Shown: positions 1 through 8,725 of the stretch, in pieces | Position numbering within the stretch: the stretch's first letter is position 1 | How the letters are laid out: every line of letters begins with the position of its first letter | Assembly: GCA_016742255.1 (NCBI GenBank) | Contig: JACVCB010000016.1 | Span: forward strand, 1-64,000 | DNA: 64,000 nucleotides | Direction: 5' to 3' | Origin: Leptospira sp. | GTDB taxonomy: Bacteria > Spirochaetota > Leptospiria > Leptospirales > Leptospiraceae | Notes under the pieces: model-generated | Database searches by the model: none | The model's input: only the letters and a program-made list of their open reading frames with translations | What the model was told of the DNA's origin: nothing | Program-made: the position numbers and the translations under genes

Positions 1-111
1 AATCAGGAAAATCCCCTCCCCCAGAAAATAGGTTTTGCAAGACCTTAAAGAATTCTATCATTCCGCTTGCTTCCAGATTCGTTTGCATAACTCTTGCCTT
101 AAGAGGGAAAT

Positions 112-381
112 ATGCCATCCAATCCGTTTTCTTTTCAAGCACCTATTGCTTTTTTTAATTTAGGACCATGGGAGATTGCACTCATCGTTTTTTTAGCCTT
201 ACTTTTTTTTGGTGGAAAACGATTGCCAAGCCTTGCCAAGGACTTAGGTTCCGGGATCAAGGAATTTAGAAAGTCACTCACTGGCCAAGACGAAGAACCT
301 ACCCAAACGAGTTTCCCTGTGGAAGAACCAAAACAGACGTCACAGTCCAACACAAAATCCACTAAAAAGAAAAAAGCTTAA
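112..381 (+). CDS. tatA: Sec-independent translocase subunit TatA
   Basis: Small subunit of the twin-arginine translocase, which exports folded, often cofactor-containing proteins across the inner membrane. The 89-residue protein shows the TatA/B layout: a short N-terminal tail, one membrane helix at about residues 22-34, an FGGKRLP hinge, an amphipathic helix (about 38-55) and a charged, disordered Lys-rich tail. A purine-rich site (AGAGGGA) lies just before the ATG. tatC follows 8 bases downstream, so the two form an operon. No separate TatB is seen, which suggests a minimal TatA-TatC system, although a tatB could lie elsewhere. Confidence 0.9.
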   Translation: MPSNPFSFQAPIAFFNLGPWEIALIVFLALLFFGGKRLPSLAKDLGSGIKEFRKSLTGQDEEPTQTSFPVEEPKQTSQSNTKSTKKKKA

Positions 382-389
382 TCCCACCA

Positions 390-1169
390 TTGGCTGACAA
401 AAAAAGAACCGCACTGCCACTGCCGGAAGATTCGGAAACCAGGGAAAAATATATGTCCCTGGGTGACCATTTAGAAGAACTCCGGCAAAGACTCATTTAT
501 TCAATCTTAGTTGTTTCTGTTTTTATGATAGGAACTTTGTATTTTGGAAGTGAGATCCATAGCATTCTCATCCAACCTTACAAATCGGTGCTTGGGCCGG
601 ATGCTCATTTTTTCCAGATCCAACTCATGGCTCCGTTTCTCATTTATTTGAAAACGTCCTTTATTTTGTCGGTTCTCGTTTCCCTTCCTTTTTTACTCTA
701 CATCCTATGGGGGTTCATTGCTCCCGCGGTCAATCCAAGGACAGAAAAATGGGGAAAGTTCATCATCCTCTTTTCTACTTTGCTCTTTTGGTCTGGCCTT
801 GCACTTTGTTGGTTTACAGTCTTCGAAAATTTTTTGCGAGTGTTCCTTGTTGTCTTAAGGCCAGATGGAGTGGATCCTTACCTTCCCATCGATGAATACT
901 ATGATTTGTTTTTTAACTTACACCTAGTCTTTGGGGCATCCTTTCAATTACCAATCGTTCTCATTTTACTCGGTCGTATCGGAATCCTTTCTTCAAGGTT
1001 TCTGATTTCCCGATGGAGGGAAGCAGTGCTTATCATCGCGGTTGTGTCTGCTGTATTATCACCAGGACCTGATGTTTTTTCTATGCTAATGTTACTTTTG
1101 CCACTTAGTTTTTTATTCTTTTTATCTGCTATTTTAATGAGAGTATTGGAAGCCACTGATTCAAAATGA
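390..1169 (+). CDS. tatC: Sec-independent translocase subunit TatC
   Basis: Polytopic core of the Tat translocase, which binds twin-arginine signal peptides. The 259-residue protein has a charged N-terminus with the family pattern GDHLEELRQRL at about residues 25-35 and about six hydrophobic segments, which is the usual TatC length and topology. It follows tatA by 8 bases and overlaps the next gene by 4 bases (ATGA). Translation of that SpoIIE-like membrane protein is therefore probably coupled to tatC. Confidence 0.95.
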   Translation: MADKKRTALPLPEDSETREKYMSLGDHLEELRQRLIYSILVVSVFMIGTLYFGSEIHSILIQPYKSVLGPDAHFFQIQLMAPFLIYLKTSFILSVLVSLPFLLYILWGFIAPAVNPRTEKWGKFIILFSTLLFWSGLALCWFTVFENFLRVFLVVLRPDGVDPYLPIDEYYDLFFNLHLVFGASFQLPIVLILLGRIGILSSRFLISRWREAVLIIAVVSAVLSPGPDVFSMLMLLLPLSFLFFLSAILMRVLEATDSK

Positions 1170-2266
1170 GTTACCGTGTTAAACTTCCCATTTTACTTGG
1201 CATCATCAGTTTTTTATTTTTTTTCATTCATTTTTTATTTGCTGAATTCACATTCACACATTGGCAAAATCCAAAAGGTGAAAATACTCTTAACTTCAAT
1301 TTAGTTGGGATTTATAGTTCTTTTCTTTTGGCATTGTGTATTAGTTTTATCGTATATTATTTTCTTGGATTTTTATACCAATACATCCTCCATATCATTT
1401 TTCATATCCAAGATAGTGAAAACCAAATCCCTAAAGACATACGCAATTTAAATCGAAACTCTGATGAGTATAAAATTTATAAATCGGTCATGTTCACACT
1501 CTTACAAGGCGAAGAGGGACTTGGAGAGGAACAATTTGAAAATAAATTTGATTGGAAAACAATCCAAGCAACTTCCTTAAACAAACAAATTCCTGATATC
1601 AAAATTCCAAATTCACCTGGTTTTGACGTAGCCGTCTTCCCGTCAGTGATGCGTTATGCGGGTGCTGATTACATTCGGATTGTTCGAGCAAAAGATGGAC
1701 TCTTTGGTATCATTGCAGGCCATATGGAACCTGGAATTTTAGAATCCTCAGAAAAAATATTCATCCATGGGATCGTATCATCCTTTGGAGATGGGCTTTT
1801 CTCTACAGAAGAATTATTAGAAAAACTAAAGTTTGCCCTCCACCAATTTGCATTCCTAAAGTTAAAACTCTTAGCCTTTGTGATCCAAAACAAAGATGAT
1901 AAAATGTCTTTTTTACATTACATGGATATGCCCATCTTCCAATTTTCTGATCATGGCATCCAAGTGATTGAAGGAAGTGGAGATGACCATTGGTATCCCA
2001 ATCACAAACATCCAATCTCAATAGCCGACGGGATTGAAGTGGGAGATTATTTAGTTTGGGCGAGTGACAGAACTCTCACTCAATTTGGTCTCACATCGTT
2101 TGAAATCATGGAAGAATTTGTGGACTACTTACTTGACCTGAGGCCCAGTTCTTCGAGACAAATGTTACTCGCCATTGCGAAAAAAATGAGTGCCCTTGGA
2201 CGGGAACGAAACCTCACAAACCCGATGGAAAAACTTTCGATTTTAGTGGTTCGGCGAAATAAGTAA
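1166..2266 (+). CDS. Membrane protein with degenerate SpoIIE/PP2C-like domain
   Basis: A 366-residue protein with two N-terminal membrane helices (about 8-28 and 48-72), a linker, and a C-terminal region that follows the order of SpoIIE/RsbU-type phosphatases. The metal-binding positions are mostly lost. GGDFFD of the active homologues in this window becomes GADYIR (166-171), the DVSGHG/DVAGHG motif becomes AGHMEPG (184-190), and the terminal DD becomes EK before LSILVV. Only one of the usual acidic ligands remains, so I infer a catalytically dead phosphatase fold that may act as a scaffold or sensor. It overlaps tatC by 4 bases, and its 3' end overlaps the convergent metallo-beta-lactamase gene by 24 bases. 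Confidence 0.7.
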   Translation: MSYRVKLPILLGIISFLFFFIHFLFAEFTFTHWQNPKGENTLNFNLVGIYSSFLLALCISFIVYYFLGFLYQYILHIIFHIQDSENQIPKDIRNLNRNSDEYKIYKSVMFTLLQGEEGLGEEQFENKFDWKTIQATSLNKQIPDIKIPNSPGFDVAVFPSVMRYAGADYIRIVRAKDGLFGIIAGHMEPGILESSEKIFIHGIVSSFGDGLFSTEELLEKLKFALHQFAFLKLKLLAFVIQNKDDKMSFLHYMDMPIFQFSDHGIQVIEGSGDDHWYPNHKHPISIADGIEVGDYLVWASDRTLTQFGLTSFEIMEEFVDYLLDLRPSSSRQMLLAIAKKMSALGRERNLTNPMEKLSILVVRRNK

Positions 2267-3019
2267 ACGGATTGTATGACGGAGTAAGTCGAGTTTTCCC
2301 CAATTCCCGTGCCCTGGCACAACCACTTCCGCATCTGGATAACGAGAGAGAACTCGTTTCACAGAGGATTCCCATTCCACCAGATTGGCATCTTTCAGAT
2401 TCCCCAAATCTTCCGCTTCCAGTGCTTTCACAAGGCAGCCTCCAAAGAGGATATGAGTGTCTGGAAGCCATACCACAATATTGTCAGGAGAATGCCCTGG
2501 TCCTGGGTAAAACACTTCGACCGAACCATTTCCTAAAGAAAATCGAGTTTGGATGTCAAGGATGGGACTTGGCATTCCATATCCATTTTCCTTGGCTAAT
2601 TTGGCTGTCAATTGGGTGCTATAAACAGGGATTTTTCTTTTTTGGAAGGAAGAAACTCCCGCCATACGGTCGTCATGTGCATGGGTCACGATGACAAAAA
2701 CAATTTGTTTTTGAAACTTTGTCTGGATGGATTGGATTAGTTCTTCTGTTTGTGGTTCGGTCGAAGGAGTGTCGATCACAACCACACCCTTATTCGTTAA
2801 TACCACAAGTCCATTGGATGGATACGTTATCCCTTGGAAACTGCCAAAACTTTTGTGGATCCAAACCGATTCTTTGATTTTGATCCATTCAATCGAAGTG
2901 TCGATTGGGTTTGTAGTTGGATTCGGTGGGTAGGAGGGAAACTCTTTTGCCGTATGGCATTGGGCAAACCAAATACCAAACGACAAGTATAGAACTAAAA
3001 GGGAAACGTTAGTTCGCAT
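2243..3019 (-). CDS. Subclass B1-type metallo-beta-lactamase, exported
   Basis: Predicted zinc hydrolase of the metallo-beta-lactamase fold. With the ATG at 3019 the protein has 258 residues. All six B1 zinc ligands are visible: HAHDD (His113, His115, Asp117), GPGHSPDN (His176), GGCLVK (Cys195) and PGHG (His237). The ligand spacings of 63, 19 and 42 match what I recall for Bacillus cereus BcII, and the B1-typical Lys198 and the LGN Asn207 are also present. The N-terminus is a hydrophobic export signal ending FAQC, possibly a lax spirochaetal lipobox. A GTG at 3055 would extend the protein by 12 residues and overlap clpX; the ATG is preferred because it puts the export signal at the N-terminus. 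It follows clpX directly. The actual substrate is not shown by the sequence. Confidence 0.85.
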   Translation of the reverse strand: MRTNVSLLVLYLSFGIWFAQCHTAKEFPSYPPNPTTNPIDTSIEWIKIKESVWIHKSFGSFQGITYPSNGLVVLTNKGVVVIDTPSTEPQTEELIQSIQTKFQKQIVFVIVTHAHDDRMAGVSSFQKRKIPVYSTQLTAKLAKENGYGMPSPILDIQTRFSLGNGSVEVFYPGPGHSPDNIVVWLPDTHILFGGCLVKALEAEDLGNLKDANLVEWESSVKRVLSRYPDAEVVVPGHGNWGKLDLLRHTIRLLISPNH

Positions 3020-3032
3020 GAACAAACAGAAT

Positions 3033-4313
3033 TTATGCGATCTTTTCGATATCACCTTTTAAAATCGTAATGGGTGCTTCTTTTTTGAGAACGGTTTCGT
3101 CAGTAACTACCACTTCCAAAACATCCTTACGTGAAGGAATTTGGAACATGAGTTCCATCATGATCTCTTCTACAATGGCACGAAGTCCTCTCGCACCACT
3201 TTCCCGTTTGATTGCGGTTTGGGCAATCGCTTCGATCGCGGACTCTGTGAACTTGAGTTTTACATTCTCGATATCAAACATCTTTTGGTATTGTTTGAGA
3301 AGGGAATTTTTTGGTTCTGTAAAAATAGATTTCAAACTTTCGATCGTTAACTCATCGAGAGTGGCAATGATAGGAAGTCGTCCTATAAATTCTGGGATCA
3401 GACCAAATTTCATCAAATCATCAGGGATTACATGGTGTACTACCGATTCCCCTTCTTCGATTTTCCTTCCTTTGTCGTTTACCACTTCGTTGGAATGGAA
3501 ACCAATGGATTTGACACCAACTCGTTGTTTGATGATGTCAGTGAGACCGACAAAGGCTCCCCCACAAATGAAGAGGATGTTTTTGGTTTCGACTGGGATG
3601 TATTCCTGGTGAGGGTGTTTACGTCCGCCTTGTGGTGGCACATTGGCAACAGTTCCCTCAATGATTTTGAGAAGAGCTTGTTGGACCCCTTCCCCACTCA
3701 CATCACGTGTGATGGAGGCAGAGTCGGACTTACGAGAAATTTTATCAATTTCGTCAATGTAGATGATTCCCATCTCAGCACGTTTCACATCATTGTCTGC
3801 GTTTTGAATGAGTTTGAGGATGATGTTTTCCACATCTTCCCCCACATACCCGGCTTCAGTGAGTGCTGTTGCATCCACAATCGCAAACGGAACTTTAAGA
3901 ATCCGAGCGAGTGTTTGTGCGAGTAAGGTTTTTCCTGAACCTGTAGGTCCAATGAGCATGATATTGGATTTTTCCAATTCCACGTCTCCCGCCTTACGTT
4001 CGTTATGGAAGATTCGTTTGTAGTGATTGTAAACGGCAACAGACAAAGCTTTTTTCGCTTGTTCTTGTCCAATCACATACTGGTCTAAGATTTTTTTGAT
4101 TTCAGTAGGTTTTGGGATGTCTCCCACAATTGCAGTTTTTTCACCACTTTGTGGTTCTTCTGCGATGATTTCGTTACACAAGGAAATACATTCATCGCAG
4201 ATATAAACACCAGGACCTGCGACAAGCCTTCTTACTTCGTCTTGGGCCTTTCCGCAGAAAGAACAATGTAATTTTTCTCTGGAATTACCCGTTTGGCTTG
4301 CACGTTTGGTCAT
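3033..4313 (-). CDS. clpX: ATP-dependent Clp protease ATPase subunit ClpX
   Basis: AAA+ unfoldase that recognises tagged substrates and feeds them to ClpP. The 426-residue protein has the N-terminal C4 zinc-binding domain (Cys17, Cys20, Cys39, Cys42), Walker A GPTGSGKT (122-129), pore loop GYVGE, Walker B IIYIDEID, an RKH-type loop (GGRKHPH) and the IGF tripeptide (SIGFHS) that docks on ClpP. Its length is normal for the family. It lies 12 bases downstream of clpP and third in the tig-clpP-clpX cluster, the classic arrangement. Confidence 0.98.
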   Translation of the reverse strand: MTKRASQTGNSREKLHCSFCGKAQDEVRRLVAGPGVYICDECISLCNEIIAEEPQSGEKTAIVGDIPKPTEIKKILDQYVIGQEQAKKALSVAVYNHYKRIFHNERKAGDVELEKSNIMLIGPTGSGKTLLAQTLARILKVPFAIVDATALTEAGYVGEDVENIILKLIQNADNDVKRAEMGIIYIDEIDKISRKSDSASITRDVSGEGVQQALLKIIEGTVANVPPQGGRKHPHQEYIPVETKNILFICGGAFVGLTDIIKQRVGVKSIGFHSNEVVNDKGRKIEEGESVVHHVIPDDLMKFGLIPEFIGRLPIIATLDELTIESLKSIFTEPKNSLLKQYQKMFDIENVKLKFTESAIEAIAQTAIKRESGARGLRAIVEEIMMELMFQIPSRKDVLEVVVTDETVLKKEAPITILKGDIEKIA

Positions 4314-4325
4314 GGAGACGCCCCC

Positions 4326-4928
4326 TTAGGCTTGTGGCATTTGTTTGCGTTCTTGGATCACGTTGTCAATGATGCCGTATTCTTTGGCTTCATCTGCACT
4401 CATAAAGAAATTTCTTTCGGTGTCTTTGCGGATTTGGTCAGCAGACTTTCCTGTGTGTTTACCATAAAGATCGATGAGTTTGTCCTTGATCTTGATGATT
4501 TCTTTCGCAGAGATCTCAATATCAGAAGCTTGTCCACTTGCTCCACCATACGGTTGGTGTAACATAATACGTGAATTCGGAAGGGCAGAACGTTTTCCCT
4601 TTGCTCCACCAGCAAGTAAAAGAGCCGCCATAGAAGATGCCTGTCCAATACAAAGGGTTCGCACCTCTGGTTTGATCAGTTGCATTGTGTCATAAATCGC
4701 AAGACCAGAACTCACATAACCACCTGGGCTATTGATGTAGAGATAAATATCTCTGTCTGGGTTTTCCGCTTCTAAAAACAAAAGTTGAGCGGAAATCACA
4801 TTCGCATAGGTTTCGTCGATGGCAGAACCTAAAAATATAATCCGATCTTTTAATAACCGTGAAAAAATGTCGTATTGGCGTTCGCCACGGCTTGTTTGTT
4901 CAATGACATAAGGCATCAGTGTGGACAT
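4326..4928 (-). CDS. clpP: ATP-dependent Clp protease proteolytic subunit, Ser-His-Asn triad
   Basis: Subunit of the barrel-shaped serine protease that degrades proteins unfolded by ClpX. The 200-residue protein has the nucleophile Ser99 in GQASSMAA and His124 in LHQPYGG. Counting 49 residues on from the His, as in E. coli ClpP (His122 to Asp171), reaches Asn173 in DTERNFF, encoded by AAT at 4410-4412, where Asp is expected. The same Asp-to-Asn change is known in Listeria ClpP1, which works best in a mixed complex with ClpP2. I therefore infer that this subunit may need a second ClpP encoded elsewhere. It sits between tig (3-base gap) and clpX. Confidence 0.97.
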   Translation of the reverse strand: MSTLMPYVIEQTSRGERQYDIFSRLLKDRIIFLGSAIDETYANVISAQLLFLEAENPDRDIYLYINSPGGYVSSGLAIYDTMQLIKPEVRTLCIGQASSMAALLLAGGAKGKRSALPNSRIMLHQPYGGASGQASDIEISAKEIIKIKDKLIDLYGKHTGKSADQIRKDTERNFFMSADEAKEYGIIDNVIQERKQMPQA

Positions 4929-4931
4929 AGT

Positions 4932-6278
4932 TTACTCTTCTTTCCCGCTAAGAATTTTCTCAGCTTCTTCCGTTGAAATTGCTTTTGGCGATTTTTTCTC
5001 TACCTCAGCGTAAACAAACTCGTCAATTTTATCAAACAGGAATTTGTCACGGTAGTAGGTTTCCGCCTTCTGTTTTTGGACTTCTTTTTTGAGAGTTTCG
5101 GCAGGAATTCCTTGGGCAGACGCCTCTTTTTCGTAACCGGCCTCAACTTCCTCGTCAGAAATGACAATTTTGTAGTCATCAGCGATTTTTTGCTTCAAAA
5201 TGTAAGTTTGGATGCGTTTTTCCGCTGCTTTGGAGAAAGATTCCCTTACTTCTTTTTCTTCTTTTCCTAGGCGTTTTGCATAGTCGGAAAGAGAAGTGAC
5301 AGGAAGGCCAAATTCACGCATGAAGTTTTTGAAAACAGTTTCTGTTTCTTCATAAATGAGGGATTCTGGGATGATGAATTTGGATTCTTTGATGATTTCG
5401 TTGTAAGCATCATCTGTTGCACGTTTTGTGAGTGCATTTCCAAAAATCTCAATTAGTTGTTTTTTAGTTTTTTCTTTTAACTCTTGTAAGTTGGCAGAAC
5501 CATCCACTTCAGAAGCAAAATCATCATTGATTTCAGGGTAAGTTACCTTGTAAATCGCAGTCACTGTTACTGTGTAGATGATTGATTTTCCAGCAGACTC
5601 AGGAGATGCAGGGTATACATCTGGATACGTGAATGTGAACTCTTTTGTTTCATTCAGTTTCATTCCAAGGAGATTGTTCTCAAACCCTGGAGGGTTTTGG
5701 GGAGCACCCATTTGGAATTTTCCCGTTTGGTTGGCATCTGGGTATTCTTTTCCAGTTTCCTTAAACTTATAATTGATTTCTAGTAAGTCGGATGCCTCAA
5801 CTGGTTCGCCTTCTTCTTTCAAAGAATTACGAGCCATGTTTTTTTGGATTCCTTCCAATTCTTTTTGGATGTCTGCATCCGAAATTTTAATTTCTTTCGG
5901 TTGGATTTTGATTTTCTTTAACTTTGGTAAGGTGACTTCCGGTTTTGTATCGTAAGTGGCTTTTGCCTTTGCACCAGTATTTTTATCAAACGTTTCCATT
6001 TGGAATTGTGGCAAACGGATTGGTTTGTGTTCCAATTTGTCAAAGAGGTCTGCCATTGCTTGGTTTAACATGATGTTGGCAGCATCGTCCATCACGGTGT
6101 CACCTAGGACTTTTTCCACCATATTCAGGGGAGCTTTTCCTGGTCGAAACCCAGGGATTTTTACTTTTTCAGCTGCATTTTTGTAAGCCTGTGAGTAGGC
6201 GGTGCGGACTTCTTCAGCGCTAAATTGAATGCTGAGGTCACAAGTTGCGTTGTTATTTTTTTTAGCCGTAAATTCCAT
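4932..6278 (-). CDS. tig: Trigger factor, ribosome-associated chaperone
   Basis: Ribosome-bound chaperone and peptidyl-prolyl isomerase for nascent chains. The 448-residue protein has the N-terminal ribosome-binding signature GFRPGKAPLNMVEK (about 43-56), a central FKBP-like domain and a long helical C-terminal chaperone region ending in a charged tail. The length is normal. It is the first gene of tig-clpP-clpX and starts about 62 bases downstream of the tRNA-Gly gene on the same strand. Confidence 0.96.
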   Translation of the reverse strand: MEFTAKKNNNATCDLSIQFSAEEVRTAYSQAYKNAAEKVKIPGFRPGKAPLNMVEKVLGDTVMDDAANIMLNQAMADLFDKLEHKPIRLPQFQMETFDKNTGAKAKATYDTKPEVTLPKLKKIKIQPKEIKISDADIQKELEGIQKNMARNSLKEEGEPVEASDLLEINYKFKETGKEYPDANQTGKFQMGAPQNPPGFENNLLGMKLNETKEFTFTYPDVYPASPESAGKSIIYTVTVTAIYKVTYPEINDDFASEVDGSANLQELKEKTKKQLIEIFGNALTKRATDDAYNEIIKESKFIIPESLIYEETETVFKNFMREFGLPVTSLSDYAKRLGKEEKEVRESFSKAAEKRIQTYILKQKIADDYKIVISDEEVEAGYEKEASAQGIPAETLKKEVQKQKAETYYRDKFLFDKIDEFVYAEVEKKSPKAISTEEAEKILSGKEE

Positions 6279-6340
6279 CGTATTATATCCAGTGTAAAAA
6301 AAGAGAGTGTAGTGGAAAGAAAAAGAAGAAGACCTTCATT

Positions 6341-6412
6341 AGCGGGAAACGGGACTTGAACCCGCGACCCTCTCCTTGGCAAGGAGATGCTCTACCGCTG
6401 AGCTATTCCCGC
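6341..6412 (-). tRNA. tRNA-Gly (anticodon GCC)
   Basis: Read on the minus strand, the acceptor arms GCGGGAA and TTCCCGC pair perfectly over 7 bp. The anticodon stem-loop TCTCC-TTGCCAA-GGAGA carries GCC, and the T arm contains GGTTCAA. The discriminator base is U, typical of tRNA-Gly. The CCA end is not encoded, so it must be added by the CCA-adding enzyme. It lies directly upstream of tig and may be co-transcribed with it. Confidence 0.95.
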
Positions 6413-6661
6413 AGAAGGTTTGTGAAACCATCATTTGGAACCTAATCAAATCGGCAAGGAAAAAAGTGGAAAAGCATGAATGGAAATCCATCCCAATGGG
6501 GTATGGAATTGAATTTAATTTCAGTGGTAGGGGTTCCATCTGAAACCACCACCTAACAACATCGTATCGGGAGGGTCGTTCTGGGAAAGGATAGGATTTG
6601 ATTCCGTTTTCTGTCAACGATCGTTACTCCATCCAAAAGGGACTTCGGATGGAGAAGGATC

Positions 6662-7327
6662 TTATTTTTCTAAGAGAGGTTTGAGATAAGGATACACTGT
6701 GTCTGCAACGAGTTTGTGGCCGGCTTCCGTAGGATGGATTCCATCCTTTTGGTTGAGTTTGCGAATGGTAGCCACTTTTTCTAAGATAAAAGGAACAAGT
6801 GGAATGTTTTCTTCTTTTGCAAGTTCAGGATAAATTGAATTAAAAGCGGAGGCATATTTTTTCCCCATATTCGGTGTTGCCATCATACCAACTAACAGAA
6901 TTTTGGTGTTAGGGTATTGTGATTTTATTTGTTTTACCATGGTTCGTAGGTTTTCTTTTGTGACTTTTGGACTGATGCCACGTAACATATCATTTGCACC
7001 TAATTCCAGAACAAAGATGGATGGTTTTTCCGCGAGTACCCATTCCAATCTCCCAAGGCCTCCACTCGTTGTATCACCTGACACACCTGCATTGGTCATT
7101 TGGTAGGAATACCCTTCACCATTGATTCGATTTGTAAGTACATGAGGCCAAGCATCTTCATAATTCAGAAGTCCATACCCAGCCGTTAAGGAATCTCCAA
7201 AATAAAGAATCCGTTTTGGTTGGTTTTCAGAAGGAAAACCTGTTTTCTTATCTTTCTCTGGATCAGAAGGATTCCCACATTGGAACAGGAAGAGAAGTGA
7301 TACGATTGTAATGAAGTAAGGCATCAC
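6662..7327 (-). CDS. SGNH/GDSL esterase, TesA-like lipoprotein
   Basis: Predicted periplasmic or membrane-anchored esterase/lysophospholipase of the TesA family. The 221-residue protein begins with a hydrophobic signal ending LFLFQC (Cys17, a possible lipobox). The SGNH blocks are clear: GDSLTAGYG (Ser46), GVSGDTTSGG (block II Gly), GAND (Asn112) and DGIHPT (Asp195, His198). It stands alone between the tRNA-tig region and the outer-membrane protein operon, on the minus strand. The natural substrate cannot be told from sequence. Confidence 0.9.
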   Translation of the reverse strand: MMPYFITIVSLLFLFQCGNPSDPEKDKKTGFPSENQPKRILYFGDSLTAGYGLLNYEDAWPHVLTNRINGEGYSYQMTNAGVSGDTTSGGLGRLEWVLAEKPSIFVLELGANDMLRGISPKVTKENLRTMVKQIKSQYPNTKILLVGMMATPNMGKKYASAFNSIYPELAKEENIPLVPFILEKVATIRKLNQKDGIHPTEAGHKLVADTVYPYLKPLLEK

Positions 7328-7435
7328 TCATTAGATTGGTCTCAATCTAAGAAAATGCAAACATTTTTAGCTAACAAATTTGAATACCAAAACCAATTCC
7401 AAAGAAAAAAACATTTCGAAAGGAAGGAGTATCTC

Positions 7436-8725
7436 CTAATAAATTTTATCCTCGTCATAGTAGAAGGAAACACCAGGCATGATATAAAATTCTGTAACAG
7501 TGTGTTTGATGGATGTTGACATCTCCGAAAATCCTATATAAACACTTCTGGCAGAATAATCACTTCTTGGCACTGATCCCACTGTGTCTCCCAAATAGGT
7601 TTCATAGGTCCGTTTGACATCTTGGCGGATCATTCCTATGTCCAAGGAAAAACGACAATATTGGAAAGATGTTTCTAAATTGAGAATGGTTCCTTTGTCT
7701 CTGACCCTTCCCCCATACGCAGGGATCACTGCCGTGAGAGAAGAGGAATTATCATTAAATACTTCTTGGATGATTTGAGAACCTAACACAGAAAAATTTC
7801 CTTTCCTGTCCAGAAGTTCCAAACGCCCTCGGATCTCCCACCAATCTCTTAATTTTAATTTTGAATAAATGCCTGGCAAAATTCCTTTCATAGAATATTC
7901 GGCATTGGCATCACCACCAATCGACCAAGTGGTTTTATTCGGAACGGTTGCTTCAGGTCGACTTGTCGAATAGGAACCATAGGAAATATTGTTTCGTTCC
8001 GTATAACGATGGAAGTTGATCGAGGGACCAACCATCAATATTTTGGTGATCGGATGTGTGTAGGAAAAACGTAAATTTTGGCTTACTCCTTCAAAACGGA
8101 GTAATCGGTTCCCTTCAAAACTACTGGCCCAATAGGAATCTGTCCTTGGGGAAAGAAAATTATTGGAAGCAGGAAGGTTACGGCTGTAGACACCTAACGT
8201 AGTATCTTCGGCATATTGGATTTCATACTTATTTTTGTAACCATACCGAATGTCAAAAAACTGCGAGTTAACACCTAAATCTTTTGCAGGTTTATAGGGA
8301 ATGGCAAGTGGAGCACCAGGTTCTGTGATTTGGCGAAATAAAGAATTTTGGAACCAAGCAGGTCCTGTTTCATTCAGAATCGCTGGAGATAATTTTCCAA
8401 TTCCAAACCCACTGCGAATCATCAATCTGTGTTCGTAGACTTTGTTAAAAATCTCCATAGGAGTTTGGTTGTCTTCTCTTCGTTCCCAACTCACGAGTGG
8501 ATTTGTACTGGGTGGTTCGGAAACCGAAGTTGTTTCTGTTTTTGGAGCCACATTTGGATTTGTTTTTTCTGGTGTTGTTATTGAATCCTTTTTTGGTTCA
8601 ACAATTGGGTTTGTCTTACTTGTTTCTTCTGCTGTTAGTTGACTCGCACCAAACACAAAACAGATAACCAATACAATAGTGAGAATCAATAGCCTTTTTT
8701 TTCGATTTAAATTTTTAGTAAACAA
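7436..8725 (-). CDS. Predicted outer-membrane beta-barrel-like protein
   Basis: Not recognised as a named family. The 429-residue protein has an N-terminal signal segment (about 10-32) and then a Pro/Thr/Lys-rich spacer in which TNP recurs three times (KTNPIV, KTNPNV, STNPLV; about 37-80). The remainder is rich in alternating aromatic and polar residues (RYGYKNKYEIQYAED, LRFSYTHPITK), like outer-membrane beta strands. Its start overlaps the upstream OmpA-like lipoprotein gene by 11 bases, so the two are probably translationally coupled and may work together at the outer membrane. The ending YYDEDKIY has no terminal Phe. Confidence 0.75.
   Translation of the reverse strand: MFTKNLNRKKRLLILTIVLVICFVFGASQLTAEETSKTNPIVEPKKDSITTPEKTNPNVAPKTETTSVSEPPSTNPLVSWERREDNQTPMEIFNKVYEHRLMIRSGFGIGKLSPAILNETGPAWFQNSLFRQITEPGAPLAIPYKPAKDLGVNSQFFDIRYGYKNKYEIQYAEDTTLGVYSRNLPASNNFLSPRTDSYWASSFEGNRLLRFEGVSQNLRFSYTHPITKILMVGPSINFHRYTERNNISYGSYSTSRPEATVPNKTTWSIGGDANAEYSMKGILPGIYSKLKLRDWWEIRGRLELLDRKGNFSVLGSQIIQEVFNDNSSSLTAVIPAYGGRVRDKGTILNLETSFQYCRFSLDIGMIRQDVKRTYETYLGDTVGSVPRSDYSARSVYIGFSEMSTSIKHTVTEFYIMPGVSFYYDEDKIY

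Noticed and set aside
3070..3926. Long plus-strand open frames over clpX
   Set aside because: They lie antisense to a fully conserved gene and carry no recognisable domain; they mirror the codon pattern of clpX.
6339..6617. Minus-strand open frame across the tRNA-Gly gene
   Set aside because: It contains the whole tRNA and has no protein-like features.
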